Source of the DNA: Acetothermia bacterium UBA7521
Lineage (GTDB): Bacteria > Bipolaricaulota > Bipolaricaulia > Bipolaricaulales > Bipolaricaulaceae
Reading direction: 5' to 3'
Assembly: GCA_002479455.1 (NCBI GenBank)
Contig: DLNB01000010.1
Location: forward strand, 6,064-70,063
Length of the DNA: 64,000 bases
In this document: positions 25,393 to 33,475 of the stretch, piece after piece
Numbering within the stretch: position 1 is the first letter of the stretch
Layout: each line of letters opens with the position of its first letter
Position numbers and translations under genes: made by a program
The notes under the pieces: generated by a model
Databases searched by the model: none
The model's input: only the letters and a program-made list of their open reading frames with translations
Told to the model about the DNA's origin: nothing

Positions 25393-26238
25393 ATGAAGAC
25401 GGCACAGACGACGGAAACCGTCAACATGGCGTTGTTCTGCGATTTCGAGAACATCGCGCTTGGGGTGCGGGAAGCGAGTTACCCCGCGTTCAACATCGGA
25501 AAGGTTCTGGAACGGCTGCTGCTCAAGGGCAGCATCGTGGTGAAGAAGGCCTACTGCGACTGGGCGCGCTACAAGGAGTTCAAGGCGCCGATGCACGAGG
25601 CGTCGTTCGAGCTCATCGAGATCCCCCACGTAAGCCAGTCCGGGAAGAACTCGGCCGACATCCGCATGGTGGTGGATGCGCTCGACCTCTGCTACACGAA
25701 ACAGCACGTGGACACGTTCGTGATCATCAGCGGCGATTCCGACTTCTCCCCGCTGGTGAGCAAGCTCCGCGAGAACGACCGGATCGTGATCGGCGTCGGG
25801 GTCAAGAAGTCCACCTCGGACTTGCTCATCGCCAACTGCGACGAGTTCATCTTCTACGACGACCTCGTTCGGGCAGCCCGACCGGCTCCCGCTCCAACTC
25901 CCGCCAAGCCGCAGCCGAAGACTGCAACGCGGAAGCGGGCGAAGAAGCAGGACGAGAAACCTGCTCCTCCACCGGTCGACGTCAAGAAGCAGGAGGCGTG
26001 GAACCTCGTCGTCGAGACCTACAAGGCTCTTCTCAAGGAAAGGGGCGAGGGAGAGAGTATCTGGGGGTCGATGATCAAGCAGACGATCAAGCGACGGAAC
26101 CCCGGGTTCAGCGAGTCCTACCACGGATTCAGCTCGTTCGGGCAGCTCCTCGAGGAGGCGGGGACGCGGAAGATCCTCGACCTCGAACGGGACGAAAAGT
26201 CAGGCGGGTACATCATCAAGGGCTGCCGCGCACCGTAG
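25393..26238 (+). CDS. NYN-domain ribonuclease with C-terminal OST-HTH/LOTUS domain
   Basis: 281 aa. The NYN/PIN-like nuclease domain (residues 10-155) has the acidic residues expected at the metal site: ALFCDFENIALG (first Asp), KNSADIRMVVDALDL and IISGDSDFSPLVSKLRE (Asp pair). A Pro/Ala/Lys linker (about 160-195) leads to a LOTUS/OST-HTH fold (AWNLVVETYKALL, GSMIKQTIKRRNPGFSESYHGFSSFGQLL), which binds RNA. The architecture equals that of YacP/MARF1-like RNA-degrading proteins. Its stop lies in the terminator shared with the convergent gene. Confidence 0.85.
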   Translation: MKTAQTTETVNMALFCDFENIALGVREASYPAFNIGKVLERLLLKGSIVVKKAYCDWARYKEFKAPMHEASFELIEIPHVSQSGKNSADIRMVVDALDLCYTKQHVDTFVIISGDSDFSPLVSKLRENDRIVIGVGVKKSTSDLLIANCDEFIFYDDLVRAARPAPAPTPAKPQPKTATRKRAKKQDEKPAPPPVDVKKQEAWNLVVETYKALLKERGEGESIWGSMIKQTIKRRNPGFSESYHGFSSFGQLLEEAGTRKILDLERDEKSGGYIIKGCRAP

Positions 26239-26261
26239 GGGGGGAGTGGCTACTCCTCCCC
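26238..26261. terminator. Bidirectional terminator between convergent genes
   Basis: A 10-bp stem (GGGGGGGAGT with ACTCCTCCCC, one G-T pair) with a GGCT loop. It touches the stop codons of both the NYN gene (ends 26238) and the LolA-like gene (ends 26250). Confidence 0.7.
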
Positions 26262-26981
26262 CAGCTGGGCGGGGGCGAACGCCTCGTCGGGCAACGCCTC
26301 GAAACTCACGGCCACAATGGAGAGGGTCGTTTGGCTACCCGCGACGAGGGCGTTCTCCACGATCTGATTTCGAACGTAGATGTCGCCGTTCATCTCATCG
26401 TATTCCATGAGGAAGATCCGATACAGGAGCACGCCGGTGAGGGCGAGGAGCCGCAGCTCCCGCGGTCGGCCTGAAGAGGGATCCACAAGGACGATCACCG
26501 TCTGGAAGGGAACGCTGGGTGAGATGGCACGGAGTTCGATCTCAATCAGGTCGCTGCCTTGCGCGGGCTGCTGGGAAGCGATGCGGTAGTCATCCGCGAA
26601 CCGGATCCCGCTCAACTGACCCACCGCGGCATCGCCGAACGCGGCTTGGGCCCCGCTCGTGCGGATTGGAGCGAACAGCTCCGGCTGCCAGAAGAACGTC
26701 GCGTCGGGCGTGACGAGGAACACCTGTCCCGCCTGATCTGCCGGGCGGAGGAAGTCGATCCGCACGTAGCTCTCGCCTCCGATCTCCTTGAACGCGAGGC
26801 GGAGCTCGGCCTCCTCAACCTCGCCGTCCGACTCCGAGCGGACAATGGCCGTGAGCTGACTCGCCGGAGCGTCGAGGAACCGTGCCCGATCCAGGGCGGC
26901 GAGGAGGTCCCCGTCCTGCCCGTGGGCCGCGAGAGCCCCTGCCAGACCTGTCAGTACGAGCCCTACCACGAACACCCGCAT
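26250..26981 (-). CDS. LolA-like outer-membrane lipoprotein-sorting protein
   Basis: 243 aa with a signal peptide (MRVFVVGLVLTGLAGALAAHG). The body has the half-barrel pattern of the LolA/LolB-like family: repeated strands such as YVRIDFLRPADQAGQVFLVTPDATFFWQP, which contains the family's consecutive Phe/Trp block, and IEIELRAISPSVPFQTVIVLVD. It is the last gene of an operon with two FtsX-type permeases and a LolD-like ATPase, which supports a role in carrying a lipidic cargo from the inner membrane. Confidence 0.8.
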   Translation of the reverse strand: MRVFVVGLVLTGLAGALAAHGQDGDLLAALDRARFLDAPASQLTAIVRSESDGEVEEAELRLAFKEIGGESYVRIDFLRPADQAGQVFLVTPDATFFWQPELFAPIRTSGAQAAFGDAAVGQLSGIRFADDYRIASQQPAQGSDLIEIELRAISPSVPFQTVIVLVDPSSGRPRELRLLALTGVLLYRIFLMEYDEMNGDIYVRNQIVENALVAGSQTTLSIVAVSFEALPDEAFAPAQLGEE

Positions 26982-26993
26982 GCAAAACCTCCT

Positions 26994-28205
26994 TTACAGA
27001 CTGCGCAATGCTTCAACAACCGTGAGGCGCGCGTTTTTCCCCGCCGGGTAGAGGCTGCTGAAAAACGTCGCCCCCAGCGCGACGAGGAACGGGGCGGTCA
27101 GGGTCGACGTGCTGATCGCGACGCGGATCGGCTGGGGCATGTTGCCGCCCGGCGGAACGAACGTCAGCCCGAGGGAGTTGAACAGAAGGGCAACGGCTGC
27201 CCCTGCGACGACCCCACACAGCCCTCCCACAACCCCCACCACGAGCCCTTCGGTCACAAACCCCGTGAACACCCGCCGCCGCGAGGCGCCGAGGGCGCGG
27301 ACCGTGCCCACCTCCCGCGTCCGTTCGAGAAACGAGATCGTGAGCACCTCGAGCACGCTGAAGAACACAAGGACGAACACAGCGAGAGTTGCGAACCCCG
27401 AGAACGCGCTCCAGAACGTCTGGAGCGAGGCGAAGAACGGGGTCAGCTCGTCCCACGTCCGCACGGCAAGGGGGAACTGCTCCGCCGCGAACTCCCGGGC
27501 GAGGCGTTCGGCGTAGGCCGTGGACTGGTCGAGATCATCCAGCCACACCAGGATCCGCTCGACGCCGCTCGTGCGCAAGAGTCGCTGGGCGAACCCGAGG
27601 GAGACGAAGCCCAGCCGTTCCTCAACCTGGGCCTCCCCGTACTGAACGATGCCGACCACGGTCACTGTGGCCGCGTTGAGGGTTCCTGACACGGTCCCCG
27701 TGGCGACGTTGACGCGGTCGCCGGGGCCGACCCCGAGCCGCTGCGCGAGCCGCTCGCCGAGGACGATCTCTCGCGCGTCAGAGCCCTCCAGCCCTCGGCC
27801 GGCCACGATCAGGCACGCGTAGTCGGTCATGCAGTCCTCGGGCACGATTCCCCGGGCCAGCAGGAGCGTGCTTCCCGTTTCGTCGCCGATCAGACCGGCG
27901 AACCGGACCTGCGTCGTCACCCCCGCCACGCCGGGAAGGTCGCCGACGAGGGCGAGCGCCCGCTCCGCGATCTCCGGGGAGATCAAGGCCTCCAGACCCG
28001 ATGCCTTGCCGTCGAGCACGCGGGGATCCCCGATCTGGAAGGCCCCCAGCTCCATCGCCAGCGAGCGCTGGGCAGCGGTGATCGCCTCCCCCACGAACCC
28101 GAGAACGAACGAGAGGATGGTGAGGCCGATCGCGATCACGAGGAGACTGATCACGGTCCGGCGGCGGTTGCGGAACACGTTCCGTGCGGCGACCTTGATT
28201 GTCAT
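26994..28205 (-). CDS. FtsX/MacB-type ABC permease 2
   Basis: 403 aa. An N-terminal helix after NVFRNRRRTVISLLVIAIGL, a periplasmic domain of about 220 residues (MacB_PCD), and three C-terminal helices (FSGFATLAVFVLVFFSVLEVLT; VVGGLCGVVAGAAVALLFNS) make the classic LolC/LolE/MacB topology. SFLERTREVGTVRALGASRRRVF is the FtsX-family coupling helix. Paralogous to the upstream permease, from which it is separated by 9 bases; 12 bases separate it from the LolA-like gene. Confidence 0.93.
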   Translation of the reverse strand: MTIKVAARNVFRNRRRTVISLLVIAIGLTILSFVLGFVGEAITAAQRSLAMELGAFQIGDPRVLDGKASGLEALISPEIAERALALVGDLPGVAGVTTQVRFAGLIGDETGSTLLLARGIVPEDCMTDYACLIVAGRGLEGSDAREIVLGERLAQRLGVGPGDRVNVATGTVSGTLNAATVTVVGIVQYGEAQVEERLGFVSLGFAQRLLRTSGVERILVWLDDLDQSTAYAERLAREFAAEQFPLAVRTWDELTPFFASLQTFWSAFSGFATLAVFVLVFFSVLEVLTISFLERTREVGTVRALGASRRRVFTGFVTEGLVVGVVGGLCGVVAGAAVALLFNSLGLTFVPPGGNMPQPIRVAISTSTLTAPFLVALGATFFSSLYPAGKNARLTVVEALRSL

Positions 28206-28214
28206 CGTCTCCCC

Positions 28215-29423
28215 TCAGACCGCGCGGAGCGCGTCCACCACCGAGACCCGCGTCGCCTGGTACGCAGGCAGGAACGCCGATGCGAGCGTGGAGACGACGC
28301 TTACCGCGAACGGGATGAGGACGACCGCTCCCGTGAAGTCCACGCCGAGGGCGACGGCCTGGACCGTCCCCGGGGGCTGCCACGGGATAGAGGCGGCGTT
28401 GAAGAGGAAAGAGATCGCGGCCCCAGCGAGCACGCCTATCCCTCCGCCGACGAGCCCCAGCCACAGGCTCTCCTCGACGAACAGGCGGAACACCTCGCCC
28501 TGCCGCGTGCCGAGAGCGCGGATCGTGCCCACCTCTCGCGTCCGCTCCAGGAACGACAGGGTGAGGATCTGGAGGACGATGAAGAACACGAGGATGAACA
28601 CCGCGGCGACGAGGAACCCGAACAGGATGTCGAAGAACCCGGACAGGCTTTGGTAGAACGGAGAGAGGACGTCCCACGTCCGTACCTCGAGCGGAATGCC
28701 CGCCGCGTCAAGCTTCACGCCGATCGCGCGCGCCGCGGTCCACGTCCGTCCGAGGCGGTCGAGACGGACCACGATCCGGTCCACCCCATCCGTGGCGAGG
28801 AGGAGCTGGGCGAACGAGAGGGGGACGAACACCTGGGCCCGTTCCACCTCCACGGAGGAGAACCTGAACAGCCCGACGACCTCGAGCGGGCTCACGTTGA
28901 ACGCGCCGGCCACCGTGGTCGCGGTGAGGTTCACGAAGTCCCCCGGTCGGAGCCCGAGCTCGTCGGCGAGGGTCTGGCCGACGAGGACCGCCCCCACGTC
29001 GGCGGGCCCAAGCCCGCGACCCTCGATCACGAGGTCGTTGTAGTCCAGGACGTCGTTTTCCGGGACAACTCCCACCGCCCGCACCACCGCCGTCGTCCGT
29101 CGCACGGCGAGGAGGCCGGACAGTGCGAGCTGGGCCGTGGTTCCCAGCACACCCCGCTCGGTGCGGACGAGGGCCGCTACTTGGGCTTGCTCAGCGGGAG
29201 GGATGAGGTACTCGAAGCCCTCTGCCCTGCCGTCGAGGAGGGCCGGATCCGCGACCTGGATGTTCCCGAACTGCTGAACGGTGGACTCCTGGATGAGCGA
29301 CCGCGACCGTTCCACGAACCCCAAGACGACGAGCGACAAGGCGCACCCCAGCGCGATGATTCCCGCCGAGAGGAGCGTCCGACGTCGATTGCGGGACAGG
29401 TTACGCAGGGCGAGGCGCGCCAC
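28215..29423 (-). CDS. FtsX/MacB-type ABC permease 1
   Basis: 402 aa. Same layout as the following permease: LRNLSRNRRRTLLSAGIIALG leader helix, large periplasmic domain, and three C-terminal helices around SFLERTREVGTIRALGTRQGEVF. Translation starts at GTG 29423 within the end of the ATPase gene (23-base overlap). Two different permeases with one ATPase match the LolC-LolE-LolD arrangement of lipoprotein release, or a MacB-like exporter. Confidence 0.93.
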   Translation of the reverse strand: MARLALRNLSRNRRRTLLSAGIIALGCALSLVVLGFVERSRSLIQESTVQQFGNIQVADPALLDGRAEGFEYLIPPAEQAQVAALVRTERGVLGTTAQLALSGLLAVRRTTAVVRAVGVVPENDVLDYNDLVIEGRGLGPADVGAVLVGQTLADELGLRPGDFVNLTATTVAGAFNVSPLEVVGLFRFSSVEVERAQVFVPLSFAQLLLATDGVDRIVVRLDRLGRTWTAARAIGVKLDAAGIPLEVRTWDVLSPFYQSLSGFFDILFGFLVAAVFILVFFIVLQILTLSFLERTREVGTIRALGTRQGEVFRLFVEESLWLGLVGGGIGVLAGAAISFLFNAASIPWQPPGTVQAVALGVDFTGAVVLIPFAVSVVSTLASAFLPAYQATRVSVVDALRAV

Positions 29424-30138
29424 GCTTCTCCTCCCCCTGGATCCGGCCGTCGCGGATCGTGAGCACCCGTTGCGCGTAGTCGACGACCGACGGGTCGTGG
29501 GTCACGACGAGGAACGTGACGCAATGGTCCGTGTTCAGCCCCTGGAGGAGCTCCATGATCTGCTTCCCGGTGGTGGAGTCGAGGTTTGCCGTTGGCTCGT
29601 CGGCGAGGACGAGCCGCGGTTGGGTGACGAGCGCCCGGGCCACGGCCACGCGCTGCCGTTGGCCACCGGAGAGCTCGTCTGGACGACGCTTCCCGAACCC
29701 GGACAGCCCGACCTCGTCGAGCCGCGCCGCCACCCGTTCGCGCCGCGCGCCGCGCGGCGCCCTCGTGAGGAGAAGGGGGTATTCCACATTCTCCGCCACG
29801 CTGAGGACAGGGATGAGGTTGAACGTCTGGAACACGAGGCCGATCTTCTCCCGACGGAGGAGGGCGAGCTCCCCTTCCGTGAGGCGGCTGGTGGGCTTTT
29901 CCTCGAATAGGACCTCTCCCTCGCTCGGCCGGTCGATCAAAGCGAGCATGTTGAGGAGCGTCGTCTTCCCGCTCCCCGACGGGCCGTTGATCACGGCGAA
30001 GTCGCCCTGGACGGCGGTGAAGTCCACCCCGTCCAACGCCCGCACGTTCTCCCTGCCCAAGGGGTAATCCTTGATGAGGTTCCGTGTTTCGAGCACGGGC
30101 GTCCCGTTCACGTAACAAAAACCGCTTCGCTGCATCAT
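29401..30138 (-). CDS. LolD/MacB-type ABC ATPase
   Basis: 245 aa. Walker A GPSGSGKTTLL, Q-loop VFQTFNLIPVLSVAENVEYPL, signature LSGGQRQRVAVARAL, Walker B LVLADEPTANLDS and His-loop VTHDPSVV. The DEPTANLD and FNLIP patterns are those of the LolD/MacB/FtsE branch. First gene of the four-gene export operon. The first two codons are ATG ATG; GGAGG sits too close to the first, so ATG 30135 may be used. A 15-base palindrome lies just upstream. Confidence 0.93.
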   Translation of the reverse strand: MMQRSGFCYVNGTPVLETRNLIKDYPLGRENVRALDGVDFTAVQGDFAVINGPSGSGKTTLLNMLALIDRPSEGEVLFEEKPTSRLTEGELALLRREKIGLVFQTFNLIPVLSVAENVEYPLLLTRAPRGARRERVAARLDEVGLSGFGKRRPDELSGGQRQRVAVARALVTQPRLVLADEPTANLDSTTGKQIMELLQGLNTDHCVTFLVVTHDPSVVDYAQRVLTIRDGRIQGEEKRGAPRPA

Positions 30139-30144
30139 CCCTCC

Positions 30145-30159
30145 AATGGAGTCTCCATT
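30145..30159 (-). promoter_or_regulatory. 15-bp palindromic operator of the LolD-like operon
   Basis: AATGGAG-T-CTCCATT (plus strand), a perfect 7-bp inverted repeat with a single central base. It overlaps a TAGAAT -10-like hexamer (30162-30157, minus strand) and the expected start site, so it is well placed for a repressor. The ribosome binding site GGAGGG follows directly. Confidence 0.55.
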
Positions 30160-30237
30160 CTACCCGCGGTCCGCGATACGGAACGGAATACCTGCGCTCA
30201 GCCCGCGCTGCTGAGTAGGGCACGGAGCGCGAAGAAC

Positions 30238-31029
30238 CTAGAACAGGCTAGGGGCGTCGGGCGGGATGGCAGGTGGCGTGATGGCGGATTCGGCCAATCG
30301 AGGTGGCAGGAGCGGGGCGATCCCCGTTTCCCGGACGAGGGCCCCGAGGTTCCGCCACACGAGTTCGCGCACCTCGCGATGGGGTCTCCCCAGCTGGACG
30401 GAGAGGAGGTGCTCGACCCACTCCACCCGACATGGGATCGCCGCCGGTGGGTCGGCCCATCCGTGATCGCTCTCCACGAGGATCCGCTCGGGGGGGACGG
30501 CGGTGCGGAAGATGGAACGCCTCGCCACCGCCGAGTGGACGGAGAAGTAGCAGCCCAACGCCACCGCCTCCCGTGTCTCCGTGGCATTGCCTGTCCACCA
30601 ATGAAGGATCGTTACGGGGACGGGAGTGCGGCGTAGTTCATCGAGTACAAGCCGCGTCGCGGAGTAGCTGTGAATGCTCACGGGTCTCGATAGCTTGGCT
30701 GCCACCTGAAGAGCTGTCCGAAACGTCCTCAGCTGCACATCGAGCGGGACGCGCGACCAGCGGGTGTCGAGCCCCACCTCGCCGATGATCGGCAGCCGTT
30801 CGGCGAGCGCACCGAACCGGTTCGGATCGAACTTGACCTGGGCTTCGACCTTCCGTGGGTGGCAACCCACGCCCCACGCGATGAGCGGAGCACGTTCTCC
30901 GCGGGCCCGTCCAGCGGCCTCGTCGAGCGACAAGGTCATCGCCAGCACCGCGCCTGCGTCCCGCAGTTCATCCGGCGTACGGTGGGGATCGAAGTGCGCG
31001 TGCGCGTCGAGCGAGGGCAGGTGGTCCAT
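30238..31029 (-). CDS. TatD-family metal-dependent hydrolase
   Basis: 263 aa, amidohydrolase-like TIM barrel. Metal ligands are visible: HAHFD near the N-terminus (residues 9-13), IIGEVGLDT (Glu), IHSYSA (His), ILHWW (His) and VESDHGW (Asp). TatD proteins are 3'-5' DNA/RNA exonucleases or quality-control nucleases. The last site reads SDHGW rather than the usual TD.P, and HAHFD keeps the HxH. The gene is divergent from the WD40 gene. Confidence 0.85.
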   Translation of the reverse strand: MDHLPSLDAHAHFDPHRTPDELRDAGAVLAMTLSLDEAAGRARGERAPLIAWGVGCHPRKVEAQVKFDPNRFGALAERLPIIGEVGLDTRWSRVPLDVQLRTFRTALQVAAKLSRPVSIHSYSATRLVLDELRRTPVPVTILHWWTGNATETREAVALGCYFSVHSAVARRSIFRTAVPPERILVESDHGWADPPAAIPCRVEWVEHLLSVQLGRPHREVRELVWRNLGALVRETGIAPLLPPRLAESAITPPAIPPDAPSLF

Positions 31030-31146
31030 CTCTTCGTCATTCTCTCCACTGGAGCGCGCTGATGCCAGCGAGAGCCAACAGGAACCTTCCCGTTGTTGAG
31101 GGTGGAGCGGGGGAGGCTACACTGCCCTTGTATGGAGGTAGGGACG

Positions 31147-31173
31147 ATGCTGTCGAAGATCGAGCCTGCGTAG
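31147..31173 (+). CDS. Possible leader peptide of the WD40 gene
   Basis: ATG 31147, preceded by GGAGGTAGGGACG, opens an 8-residue frame (MLSKIEPA). Its TAG stop (31171-31173) overlaps GTG 31173, the first good start of the WD40 frame (TAGTG). A promoter-like TTGAGG-16-TACACT lies at about 31095-31122. This looks like translational coupling or a leader peptide; there is no evidence beyond the arrangement. Confidence 0.35.
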   Translation: MLSKIEPA

Positions 31174-32648
31174 TGATCACGCCGGTGCTCCCATCGGCGC
31201 GATCGAGAGAGGGCGGGCTTCCCGTGCGAACCTTCGGCTTGGGGCAAGTGCTCGCCCTGGCCTTCTCCTCCGACGGGCGGCTCCTGGCGGCGGCTGGACG
31301 GGGAGGGAGCAGCGTTCAGCTCATCGAGACCGGGATGTGGCAGGTTCTTCGTACGCTGGAGGGCCACACGGATGCCGTGACCTCGATCGCGTTCCATCCT
31401 GACGGACAAAGGATTGCCTCGGGGTCCGCGGATGGGAGCGTTCGGCTGTGGGAGGTGACGAGCGGAGCGACGCAGTGGAAGAGCAAGGGTGCCACGGGAT
31501 CTGTCTGGTCGGTGGCCTTCTCGCCCGACGGGTTGTTCCTCGCTTCGGGCGGCGCCGGCTCGCCAGGCCGGATCAAGCTGTGGGATGCTTCCACAGGGTA
31601 CCCTCGTCGGGAGATCGAGGCCCATCGCTGGTCGGTCGCGTGCGTCGCTTTCAGTCCCCGCGGGGACACTCTGGCTTCTGGATCGTGGGACCAGAAGGTT
31701 CGCGTGTGGGCCCTCCCCGACGGGGAGCTCGTCCACACCTTGGATGGGCACGTGGATCACGTTCTCGCGGTCGCCTTCAGTCCCCGGGGAGATCGCCTCG
31801 CTTCCTGCTCGGTGGATGGGACGGTGCGTCTGTGGGATCTGCATTCGGGAGATGTCGTTCTGGACCTGCGCGGACACACTTCCCCGGTGCTGGGCATCGC
31901 GTTCAACCCGCACGGGGACGTTCTCGCCTCGGGGTCCACGGATCACACGGTTCGGTTGTGGTCTGTACCGGGAGGCGAGCCGCTGGGCACGCTGGAGGGC
32001 CACGCGGGTTGGGTGAACGCGGTGGCGTTCAACCCCGACGGGGAGCTCCTCGCCAGCGGCTCCGAGGACCAGACGCTCCGGCTGTGGGAATGGCGGTCGG
32101 AAAAGATGATCCGCTCTGTCCTCCCGCGGGCGAACTGGGTGGATATGGTACGCTTCAGCCCGGATGGAGAGACCCTCACTGCGCGAACTCGCGAGGGGAC
32201 AGAGCTCCGATGGGAGGTTCGCACGGGATCGCTCATCCAAACCTCGATCACGCCTACGGTTTGCCGAGGTTCATCCTCCTGGGGGGCTCGGGTGTCGGCA
32301 ACCGCTCCCGGTGGGGCATGGACAGCCGTGGAGGATTCGGATGGGTCGATCTGCCTCCTGCGTGCGGCTACGGGAGAGCCCATCGCCCGGTACGTTGGAC
32401 ACGAGGGTCGGGTCGCGTGCATGGCGTTCAGCTCTGACGGGAGAACCCTCGCCTCTGGATCGCGAGATGGCACCGTTCGACTGTGGGACGTCCGCGAGCG
32501 TATCCCGCTTGCGGTGTGTGAGGGTCACACCGATTGGGTATCCGACGTCGCCTTCAACCCCGATGGGGCGCTTCTTGCCTCGGGGTCGCGCGACGGGACG
32601 GCGAAGCTGTGGGAGATGTCCTCCCTCCTGTCGCCGGGACGGATCTGA
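31173..32648 (+). CDS. WD40-repeat protein with about 11 repeats
   Basis: 491 aa made almost wholly of WD40 repeats, most with the GH...WD dipeptides: GHTDAVTSIAFHPDGQRIAS, GHVDHVLAVAFSPRGDRLAS, GHTSPVLGIAFNPHGDVLAS, GHAGWVNAVAFNPDGELLAS, GHEGRVACMAFSSDGRTLAS, GHTDWVSDVAFNPDGALLAS. I count eleven, two of them degenerate (about residues 325-410), which suggests a seven-blade propeller plus a partial second one. No signal peptide or enzymatic domain. The frame is open to ATG 31062, but that start lies before the likely promoter. A scaffold role is usual for such proteins. Confidence 0.85.
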   Translation: MITPVLPSARSREGGLPVRTFGLGQVLALAFSSDGRLLAAAGRGGSSVQLIETGMWQVLRTLEGHTDAVTSIAFHPDGQRIASGSADGSVRLWEVTSGATQWKSKGATGSVWSVAFSPDGLFLASGGAGSPGRIKLWDASTGYPRREIEAHRWSVACVAFSPRGDTLASGSWDQKVRVWALPDGELVHTLDGHVDHVLAVAFSPRGDRLASCSVDGTVRLWDLHSGDVVLDLRGHTSPVLGIAFNPHGDVLASGSTDHTVRLWSVPGGEPLGTLEGHAGWVNAVAFNPDGELLASGSEDQTLRLWEWRSEKMIRSVLPRANWVDMVRFSPDGETLTARTREGTELRWEVRTGSLIQTSITPTVCRGSSSWGARVSATAPGGAWTAVEDSDGSICLLRAATGEPIARYVGHEGRVACMAFSSDGRTLASGSRDGTVRLWDVRERIPLAVCEGHTDWVSDVAFNPDGALLASGSRDGTAKLWEMSSLLSPGRI

Positions 32649-32665
32649 GCATCCGCACGCGGTTC

Positions 32666-33475
32666 CTAGAGCAGCCGGAAGGGTTGGAGGCGGTTCTCGA
32701 CAAGCTCGGGTCCAGCGAGGCGGGAGATCGTGTAGGGCACAGGTTTCCCGTTGATAGGGCGTCGTCGCAGGAAGTGCAAGGCATGAAGGAAGCAACGTGC
32801 CTTCCAGTCCTTCACATGGCTCCAGCCGTGCTCCCGGAGGCGCGTCCAACCTTGGGCCAACGGAGGACGTCGCACCGCGGCAAGCCACTCCCGGAGCGCG
32901 AGGGGAACCGATCGGGTGGGGAGGTCGGCCAGGTGGTAGAGGCCGAACACGCGGATCCACTCGCTCTCGGTGAGATCGAACGGGAGCTCGGCACAGCGCT
33001 CTGCACTCGGTTCGCTCACGTACCACAGGCGGTGGGCGAGTTCGGGAAACGCGAGGAGCAGGGCGTGCGCTCCTCCCTCCTTCGGATCCAGATCCTCTCT
33101 GGCGGTAAGGGAGGCGAACCAGGCATCGAGATAAAGGGCATACGCCTCGGGCTCCGCGTAGGCCAGTTCCGGGGTGAGGAGGAACGCGAGGAGGGAAGTG
33201 CGGAGGAGCTCCGTATGACCGTGGGGAACGGTCGGGTGCGGAACGTGGCCGACCCGGACGAGGAGTTCTCGGTTCTTGCATTCGCCCAGCTCGATCGTTA
33301 CCCCAATCTCCGACTGGATCGTGAACAGGTTCGTCACGATGCCGGGGTAAGTGGGAGCGTGGATGAGGTCATGGATCGTGCGCGGCTGTCGGGAGCAGAT
33401 CCGGAGGAGGTTCATCCGGAGCTCGCTACGGACGATGCTCTGTCGGATCTCGTTGCGGGAGGTCGTGAAGATCAT
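32666..33475 (-). CDS. Hypothetical protein, possible winged-helix N-terminus
   Basis: 269 aa, not recognised. The first 90 residues (EIRQSIVRSELRMNLLRIC, PRTIHDLIHA, GIVTNLFTIQSEIGVTIEL) have the helix-turn-helix-then-wing pattern of a small DNA-binding domain, but this is an impression only. The rest is helical with many Leu/Trp residues. ATG 33475 overlaps the stop of the upstream Cys-rich gene (ATGA, 33472-33475). It is the last gene of the unit that begins with the antiporter and meets the WD40 gene head-on 17 bases away. Confidence 0.65.
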   Translation of the reverse strand: MIFTTSRNEIRQSIVRSELRMNLLRICSRQPRTIHDLIHAPTYPGIVTNLFTIQSEIGVTIELGECKNRELLVRVGHVPHPTVPHGHTELLRTSLLAFLLTPELAYAEPEAYALYLDAWFASLTAREDLDPKEGGAHALLLAFPELAHRLWYVSEPSAERCAELPFDLTESEWIRVFGLYHLADLPTRSVPLALREWLAAVRRPPLAQGWTRLREHGWSHVKDWKARCFLHALHFLRRRPINGKPVPYTISRLAGPELVENRLQPFRLL

